A stretch of DNA of 64,000 nt from Cinclus cinclus (taxonomy: Eukaryota; Chordata; Aves; Passeriformes; Cinclidae), in NCBI RefSeq assembly GCF_963662255.1, contig NC_085049.1:59381158-59445157 (forward strand). The letters run 5' to 3'. Positions 56,901 to 64,000 of this stretch are shown piece by piece. The notes beneath the pieces were generated by a model. The model saw only the letters and a list, made by a program, of their open reading frames with translations. It ran no database searches and was not told the origin of the DNA. The position numbers and the translations under genes were made by a program. The stretch's first letter is position 1, and each line of letters begins with the position of its first letter.

Positions 56901-59338
56901 TCTGCCAGCAGTCCTGTTGCAAGGAGCCACCCTAGCCCCTCTCACTGGTCCTTGAACTGCCACATGGTGACTCTTATTAAGCAACTAATCTAGATCACAG
57001 TTTAGCAACTTCTAACAAATTAATTTCAACCCAATAGCTCCTGCTTGGGTTCACTGTACAAATATGGGGAGAGCAAGAAAAATATCAGCCATGGCAAGGG
57101 GAGGGCAGAGCTGCTGCTCCCAACAGCCCTGGGTGGCTCACATGTTCTTGAAACTGCGGTGTGAGGTGAGGTTTGACCCTGCACTGAGGCTGGTTTAACT
57201 GCAGGCTGCCTCTGAAAGAGGCCCTCCTGCTCTCCCCTTCCACCTTCAAGCCATCTCTCTCTCTTTCTGTGCTCACAGACTGAGCTGATCCAATGGAAGA
57301 TTACCCTTTCTTGTCCTGGTAGTGCCTTGGTCTTCCTTCAGCAGAGGTGTACCAACCCAACTCACTCTCTGGCTGCTGGATCTCAAGGACAAGAGCAGAG
57401 AAGAACACAGGGTAGGGAGCAGAGCAGGGCCAGCCAGCGACACTGGGTTAGAAACAGTGTGAAACTCTGTGCTCATGGGCTGGACTTCCCATCTTAAGAT
57501 CCATTCTTTGCCTGGCTGGAAACATATATTACCAGTGATTCCTGATGCCCTGACCAGTAACAAGCTGGAACCATTGTCCTGAATAAGATACACACTGCAG
57601 CTCCACCCTGCTTCCCAGGGAGGAAAATCCAAGGGGCAAAAGAGCAGGCATTATGCTAAAGCATTGTGCAGACTCTTCAGAACAAAGACACTCCTCCATT
57701 ATTTGCCCAAGCTGACCAGCTCAGAGAGACAGTGATCCTACACAGTGCCTCTGGACGCTAAGATAAAACCAGGAGCAAGATGAGCTCTGTAGATCTGCTC
57801 TTTTTAGAAGAGCTCTGGAGCTCAGCTCCCCAGAAATCAGTGTCATGACTTCCACTCGCATGCGCTTCAGCCGTTACCGTTTTTTGGGCAGCTTCAGCAG
57901 CGCCATGTAGTTGAGACAGAAGTTGATCAGATCCTGCAGCAGCTCTTCCCCCAAGTGGTCCTGAATGGCCTGCAGAAAGAGAAGGGCAAGTGAAGATGCC
58001 TGACTTCCCATGAAGCACACCTGGAAGTGGTAGCAACTAGGGAGAAGAGGCTGCGCATCTGCCTGGGAAGAGTAGGAGAGTCATGGCTGCAAAGGGAGCT
58101 GGATTTACCTGCTTGGAGACCAGCTGCCCATTCTTGTATTGCACTGTGCCGTTCTCTGCGAAGACGTAGTCAAACTTATCAATGACTGAGAGAGGAGGAA
58201 AAAGAGAGGAAACATTACTACTGCCTGGGAAAAGGGGCAAAAAGGACTGGGATCAGGACTGAGTTCCTGGGTACTGCGCTTTCCACAGCTCCTGTGCACT
58301 GCACAGGGCCACTGGCCATCCTATGCTCCTTGCTTTCCACAAAGTGGATGAGATTATCTTCTACTCACGGGTGGGGAGGTGACGCATGCAAGGGGAAACG
58401 ACCTGACAGAGGTCACGGGCTGAATCAGTTGCAGGACGAAGATAAGGGCTCCAAAATGTTAGGCTTTCAACTACATACGTGCTACTCTGCTCTCTGCTGT
58501 GCCCTCCCCGCTGCCAGGCTGCTGGGGTGATGTGGTTACTGGTTATCTAACTCCAGCCCTCCCCGCAACACAGACACGCAGCACTGGCGACTCAGCAATC
58601 AGCCTCAGCCGGGAATTTCTCGGCCTCCCTCCACTAACGAAGTGGGAGGCAGAGCTTGGAGCCCAGCGGCGCTTTTCATCCACGCCGGAGACCGAGAACA
58701 CGGTGGAGGAGGAAGGCGCTGCCCCCTTGCCCTCCCACTCCTTACTCTATCCCAATGCCCCCATTGGAACGCGACGAAGAACCTGCGGGGACCCCACCGC
58801 GAAGCAGCAAGGAGGCGAAAATTGCCCGGGAGGCACGAAGCTGTCAGAGCTCCGAGGTAGCTCGTACAAAATCGGTAGGTCGTACAACGCTGGAGCCGGC
58901 GGCATGGATTGGAGCATCCCTGCCTGCCCTCCACACACGGGGACAAGGAGCCAAGCAGCAGCTCCCGCCTGCGCACGGCCAGCCACTCCAAGGGCAGCCT
59001 TGGCGTTGGATTTAGCGCACAGGTGACCCCGGGAGACCTCGTCCGCCACGCTCACCTTCATCCCCTTCCCCCAGCTGCTCGGCTATCTTGGCATAGTCGG
59101 AGCCTCCCACCACGCCGATGTGCACCCTCTGCCGCAGCTCCCGCAGGAACGCGTCCACCTCCGGCTCGATTTTCTGGCGGGGAAGCAGCGGGTGAGGCCG
59201 CAGCCGGCGGGACGAGCTCCGTCTCGCTGGCCTCGCCCCCCCGAGCCCCGCGCCCCCTCGCCTCGCTACCTGCCGGGCCGGCGTCAGGGTCCCGTCCACG
59301 TCGAAGAGACAGAGCACCCGGCCCCGCGCCGCCGCCAT
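50936..59338 (-). CDS. PMM1: Phosphomannomutase 1
   Basis: PMM1 is a cytosolic HAD-superfamily mutase. It interconverts mannose-6-phosphate and mannose-1-phosphate and, with IMP, hydrolyses glucose-1,6-bisphosphate in brain. Coding exons on the minus strand are 59338-59270, 59173-59056, 58185-58109, 57969-57878, 55671-55572, 54751-54676, 51961-51846 and 51058-50936. They total 771 bases, giving 256 residues against 262 in human, with the difference mainly in the shorter N-terminus ([17 protein letters not shown]). The HAD nucleophile motif DVDGT is at residues 13-17. Motif II follows ([20 protein letters not shown]), then [16 protein letters not shown]. The cap domain includes [18 protein letters not shown]. 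The Mg-binding loop [19 protein letters not shown] leads to TIHFFGNET and [21 protein letters not shown]1 rather than PMM2 is favoured by these residues and by the CSDC2-PMM1 synteny. Confidence 0.98.
51059..54675 (-). other. PMM1: PMM1 introns 6 and 7 region
   Basis: Intron 7 is 51059-51845 and intron 6 is 51962-54675, with exon 7 between them. The introns are moderately GC-rich. Long open frames occur on both strands but resemble no protein family I know. Confidence 0.75.
54752..57877 (-). other. PMM1: PMM1 introns 4 and 5 region
   Basis: Intron 5 is 54752-55571 and intron 4 is 55672-57877, with exon 5 between them. No repeat, RNA gene or extra exon is recognisable. Confidence 0.8.
57970..59269 (-). 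other. PMM1: PMM1 introns 1-3 region
   Basis: Intron 3 is 57970-58108, intron 2 is 58186-59055 and intron 1 is only 59174-59269 (96 bases). GC content rises towards the promoter. Nothing else is recognisable. Confidence 0.8.
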
Positions 59339-59480
59339 CCCGCCCGGGCTCTGTGGGCGGGGGGCGGGACCGCGGGAGCTGATGGCGGCCGCCCGCCCTC
59401 CGGGGCCGCACGGGCGGGACGTGCCGCGGTGCCCGGCACCCCTCGGCTGCTCCCCCGCGGCCCTTGCGAGGATGCACTGA
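59339..59480 (-). promoter_or_regulatory. PMM1: PMM1 CpG-island promoter
   Basis: This is CpG-dense sequence upstream of the PMM1 start codon, with no TATA box. It has a YY1-like GATGGCGGCCG at about 59379-59389. The exact start of transcription is not readable. Confidence 0.7.
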
Positions 59481-60880
59481 GGCGCGGGTCTCGAATGGGT
59501 TCTCCGCTTCGGCTCTTTCCTTAAACCCTTTCAGAGCCCGGAGTTCCGGTGCGTGTGCGGCGCGTCTCTTCACGTTTGCTGTTATTGCTGCAGTGCCCCC
59601 CGGAACTCGGGGGCTGTGGGGCTGCATCGAGCTGCCTGATAAGCTCAGCTCCTCTGATATCCACAGCACGCACTCTCCTAGTCAGTTCCTCACCTTGCTT
59701 TTGCAATAGAACGCTGTTAATATTTTTACGGGCAAGCGTAAACGCCCTCTGCACAAAGCCAGTGGCTTTTGCTTTAACCCGCCGACCATTAACCCCGCGA
59801 GTCATTTAGGATTTAATTGGACCAACTGGTCAGACCATATTCATATGGCGCCCTATTATGCTGGCCTGATGCTGACAGCCGGCCCCCTCCTCCCCCCCTC
59901 CGCCCCCCGGTTACAATAATTCCTGAATTATTTTTCAATGTGAATTATTTTCCAAAATCAGAAACAGCCTATGTGGAACATCCAATGCTTTCTGCTCAAC
60001 AGTTAGCTTGCATTCTCTTCCCCCAGCAGTACTCAGTGTGCTGAGCTAGGTTGTAACTTGGGAGAGATTTACTCTTCTTTTACAGTCTGATTGGTTTTTG
60101 CCTCGGTATAATTTGCTCCAGGATATAATGCAACCCATTTTCCCAGTTCTCCACCAGATTCCTCTCAAAAGGAAGCATTCAGGTCGCTTCACAGATTCTG
60201 TTTTTTCCTTGTTTGTGGTTATGATTTTCCTGCTCCCATTCAGTGGCAGGGGTATGTACAGAAACAGTGTTAATAATTTACTTCTGTGCCATTGCCTTGG
60301 ACAAGGTTTACCAAAACATCCTCAGCTACTTTCTGGGGGAGACATTACTTGAGTCGACCAGGACAGCTATTTCCATACTGTCCCTGTGAGTTGCCTCCAT
60401 AACACAGCAAGTCAGGAAGTCTTGGATGGGCATTACATTTGTTACTCACCCCAGCATTGGTATTTCTGCAGAATCCGTGGCTTTCTGGATCTGACTCTGG
60501 TTATGGGCTCCACCTCTGGAAAGGTGGACTCTTCTCAGATGCCTGGAAGCTCCTAGAACAGTTTCTCAGCATCTAGCTACTTTGTATGCAGCTGGGTGCC
60601 AGAATTTTGAGTTTAGGGTTATGCTCATTTCTAGGACTTGTCGAGGTGTGGTTATACATTTATCATCAGTTAATGTGTGGATGCTTACTCCAAAATATGA
60701 ATCCTTCCAAGTGTGCCTACCATGGCATGGTAAGGGCTGAGTAGAGATGCCTTCCTGGATTTGGGTGCTTGAGTGCCAGAAGCCAAGGAACTGTTGTTCT
60801 TCCATGCAGCAGAGCCACGAACCAATGCCCAGGACTCTCAAAGGTCAGCCATGGGGTCATACACACAGTGAACTACCGGG
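59481..60880. other. Intergenic region between PMM1 and the next gene
   Basis: No coding exon is recognisable. A C-rich patch at about 59876-59912 borders an AT-rich inverted repeat at 59915-59932. Confidence 0.7.
59915..59932. repeat. Short inverted repeat AATAATTC/GAATTATT
   Basis: Two exact 8-base arms are separated by CT, directly after a C-rich run. Confidence 0.8.
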
Positions 60881-60898
60881 GTTTCAGGAATGCAAACC

Positions 60899-60904
60899 TT
60901 TATT
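60899..60904 (-). terminator. Poly(A) signal of a minus-strand gene, probably DESI1
   Basis: On the minus strand AATAAA is followed by GGTTTGCATTCCTGAAAC and then a GU-rich GTTCACTGTGTGTATG. This is the full layout of a strong cleavage/polyadenylation site. In human the next gene beyond PMM1 in this orientation is DESI1. Confidence 0.7.
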
Positions 60905-63900
60905 TTTTATAAACTGTGACATGGTATGAGGAGGACACTTCCCATGTCTGGGTGGAAGTGGTGTGGAGTTAGAAAACTTATTGTAGCAGTACTGGGTTCT
61001 GCTGTAGCCCAAACTGCTCCATGGTCTTGTCTCCTGGCTGCTCCTACCTGCAGCTTCCTTGTCTGGGAGAGACCTCTCTCGAGCCTCTTGCACTGACATT
61101 ACTTTGGGCACCCCGAAAGTGGGAGCTGCTCTCCCGAGGCTCAGGTGCATCCCTGTGCTGCAAGGCAGCAGTGCCACCTCAGGGCACTTTCAAGAATTGG
61201 GAGGTTTGCTGAAATACGGGACAGCGTTCACATTTTCACACTCCTGCAGTACCATTGGGTTTATGCCATCCAGGAGAACTTCCTGAAACCTGAACTACCT
61301 GCTGTGCTTTCTCAGCTTGTCCTGCAGCTTTAGGAGGCTCTTCGAGTCAAAACGCCCCTCCCAGGAAGCACCTTGGAGGCCATTTGGTATCAGCTGGTGA
61401 GAACCTTCCACAATTTGAGTTTCCCTGGGAGCATAAACCTGCCTTGTACTGAAGTGCACAGCTGTGGTTGCTCCCTCAGCTGGATTAGCTCTGAGAACAG
61501 GAACACCGTGGCTCTTCTGGTTATTTAATACTTTGCACTCCAACCACCCCTGATATATTCGCTTGATTGTAGGCAGGAAAGGCCAGGAAATTTTGTTTAG
61601 AGTTTAGAAGGCAAGCGGTTGTGAGCACTGGCTTACACTTTTCTAGAGCTGCTATTAAGGTCAAGGTTTTCAATTTAGTTTTAAAATTTAATTTTAAAAA
61701 AGTATTAACCCCCCCCAAACCTGTTTGTAGGTATTTTATGTGGGGCCAGTACTAGTACTTGGTAGCAAACCAGTACCACATCTGAAGAACACAGCCAAAA
61801 TAATCACAGTTGCACATCTCTGTTACAATTCCCTTCTGTTACAAGACCTCTTCTGTACTGCACTGATACAGACTGTTACACAAACAGTAAACTGTGTGGT
61901 TTATCATTTGGATGCCATCAATAAGCATGCAGAAAGCTGAACCAAGCAGAATGAATTTCTTTTCCAGAATATTTTAGGCAGTGCTACATAATCCTCCCCA
62001 ATATCCCAGAGGAAGCTCCAGAGGAACCCAGCCATGAAGTCTACTTCTCACTCTACTTTTTTCCTTTTTTTTTTTTTCCATTTTGAAAGTAGCACCAAGG
62101 CACTCAGGAAAATACTTTTTTCCACATTAGGCCTCTTCTTCAACAGCAGTCATTAGACATTTCATACTTGCAGACTTAGATGACCAAGGGCTGAACAAAA
62201 CCTGTGCTGACAGAACATCTTCATTCACCTCATCCAAGCTGTGTCAAACCTAAGGAGTATGGTTTTAAATACCATGGTACTTACAGAAGAAAAAAATTCC
62301 TAAACTTAAATAAGAGTATTGCCTTTGGCCACTTCCAGTAGCAGCACCTGGCACAAAATGCTTGGACAATTTCTCATGCTTCACTCTCCAGTGAAAGTGA
62401 AGGTGGGACCACACAATGGTAATAATCCCTCTTTCCAGGTGGGACCAGAACAAAGATAATAATGACTTCTGGTCAGCTGCATTGGCTGGGCAGCTGTGTG
62501 GGCACATGCATTCAATCAGAAAAATGTGCTGTATTTCTTTTTATTGTAATAGAAAAAAACCCACAAGTAAATCAAAACATCACTTTCTGCCTAAAGACAT
62601 TATTAACATTTTTAAAATGGCACGGGGGAACCTCAGCAATGCAAGACAGATTAGGAAGTATGGGCAGAAGGGTTCTGTTCCCTTTCAGGAATTCAGTTTC
62701 CCTGCCCCTTTGTCCATCAGCTGGCTGAAGTTCATCACCTATATACATTTACACACACTTCTCAGTCTAGTTTGTTTTCAGCTGGGTGGAACATTGATGG
62801 CACAGTCCTGCAATTTACACATAACCATCTTTGGAGAAAACAGGTTTCCTAAGAGTCCTATAGGGTACAGGGGTCTAATTACCCAGTAAGACCAAGCAAA
62901 GAGGATTCCCCCTTACAGTTATTTTGCCACAAAACACAAGAGTAGGTCCAGAGCCCAGGAGCTCTTTGACTATTGCAAACAATATATGGCTGAGTGAAAT
63001 TTTATCCAGTGACCTTAAAGTAGGAGCATTATCTCTGCAAAGGGGCTGCTCACGAGGGGAAAAGGAAGATTGCAAAATGCACAGGGTGAATGTCTTCCTT
63101 TTCTCTCTTGCCCTGAGAGGATGCAAAAACTCCTGAAATAGGCAACAAGCAGAAACTAGGTTCAGGACATCCAAAGTGGTGGACATAGAGGGCATATCCT
63201 CACTGTGTGTGTGGGGCAGAAACCATGGCACCAGTGCTTCCATCACAGGCAGCTGTGCCTGAAGTGATAGTTTGCTGAAAGACAAGCAAGCACAGCTGTG
63301 CTGCTTGCAGGTACCAAAGGAGCACACCAGGATGCTGGGCTGCACTGTGTCAGCTCGAGTGTACCTGCTCGTTTGAGGAAACTCTGAGATCTCCAACATG
63401 ATCTACAGCATTTTGTGGCATAGTCATGTGTGTATTAAGGTGAAAAGCTGGTTACTCTTCACAAACATGTATGGGAAAAGACTGGAGATAAGAAATATTC
63501 TAGATAGGAAGACTAAGCTATGGCTTAGCAAAACCAGATACCAATCCTTCCTCCAGGAGCATCAAAAGGCATCTATAACTGACTTTCATAGAATGTTTTC
63601 TGCAAACAGGTCATTTGGAGGAGGAAAGATTGAAAGCTTTTGCATAAAACCATCTGTAGTAATTGCTACAGTTATCTCCAAGTCCAGTCCATCAAATTAA
63701 ATGCTTAAGGAGAAGTTGATGGCACAAGTTGAGAATGACATGGAAAAGAAGCATCTGGGCTGCAGGGGCCACTGCTGTGCATTGAGAGAAGATAAATATT
63801 AAACAGCAGAATGGCCTGATAATACCCTATTCCCATCTGTGCACTGGCTTCATCAGATGCAGGACAACTGAGTATTTGACAGTGACAAAATTGCAGTTTT

Positions 63901-64000
63901 TCCTCTATTCCAACCCCTCAAAAATACAAACTGTTATAGTCCACACAGAGTTAACAATGTGATAAATTTATCAATCTGCATTATTCTGGGAAAAAAAACC
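60905..64000 (-). other. Probable 3' UTR of the next minus-strand gene (DESI1 by synteny)
   Basis: No DESI1 coding sequence is visible up to the right edge, but the strong minus-strand poly(A) signal at 60.9 kb implies a transcript arriving from the right. A further internal AATAAA (minus) lies near 62.54 kb. The assignment rests on synteny, not on protein sequence. Confidence 0.45.

Overview
This is nuclear DNA from a vertebrate, most likely a bird. The coding sequence lies in short, highly conserved exons with GT-AG junctions. The interspersed repeats I recognise are all CR1 non-LTR retrotransposon fragments, two of which carry the ATTCTGTG-type 3' end, and the introns are compact. I saw no Alu, L1 or other mammalian repeats. 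There are no prokaryotic features, CRISPR arrays or phage genes.

The window holds five protein-coding genes in the order known from human 22q13.2: PHF5A (-), ACO2 (+), POLR3H (-), CSDC2 (+) and PMM1 (-). All exon junctions below were placed by reading codons across each splice site, and every total comes out in frame. PHF5A (322-3220) is partial: its last coding exon lies beyond the left edge. ACO2 (3563-25223) is complete, with 18 coding exons and 785 codons. POLR3H (27540-32993) is complete, with 6 coding exons and 206 codons. CSDC2 (45149-46130) is complete, with 3 coding exons and 153 codons. PMM1 (50936-59338) is complete, with 8 coding exons and 256 codons. At the right, a strong minus-strand poly(A) signal near 60.9 kb suggests the 3' UTR of another minus-strand gene. 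By synteny this should be DESI1, but its coding exons are not in the window.

Layout: PHF5A and ACO2 are head to head across a 342-base GC-rich interval. ACO2/POLR3H and CSDC2/PMM1 are tail to tail. POLR3H starts in a CpG-rich promoter near 33.2 kb. Between 33.3 and 45 kb lie repeat-bearing intergenic DNA, a candidate CSDC2 promoter and 5' exon with a palindromic CRE at 38.7 kb, and a long presumed first intron containing two stretches that look like conserved regulatory DNA.

These are independent housekeeping or tissue genes rather than a pathway: a splicing factor (PHF5A), a TCA-cycle enzyme (ACO2), an RNA polymerase III subunit (POLR3H), an RNA-binding cold-shock protein (CSDC2) and a sugar-phosphate mutase (PMM1). 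The clearest regulatory element is an iron-responsive element at the ACO2 start codon. I found no sign of a previously undescribed system. The items worth checking are mostly regulatory or repeat structures.
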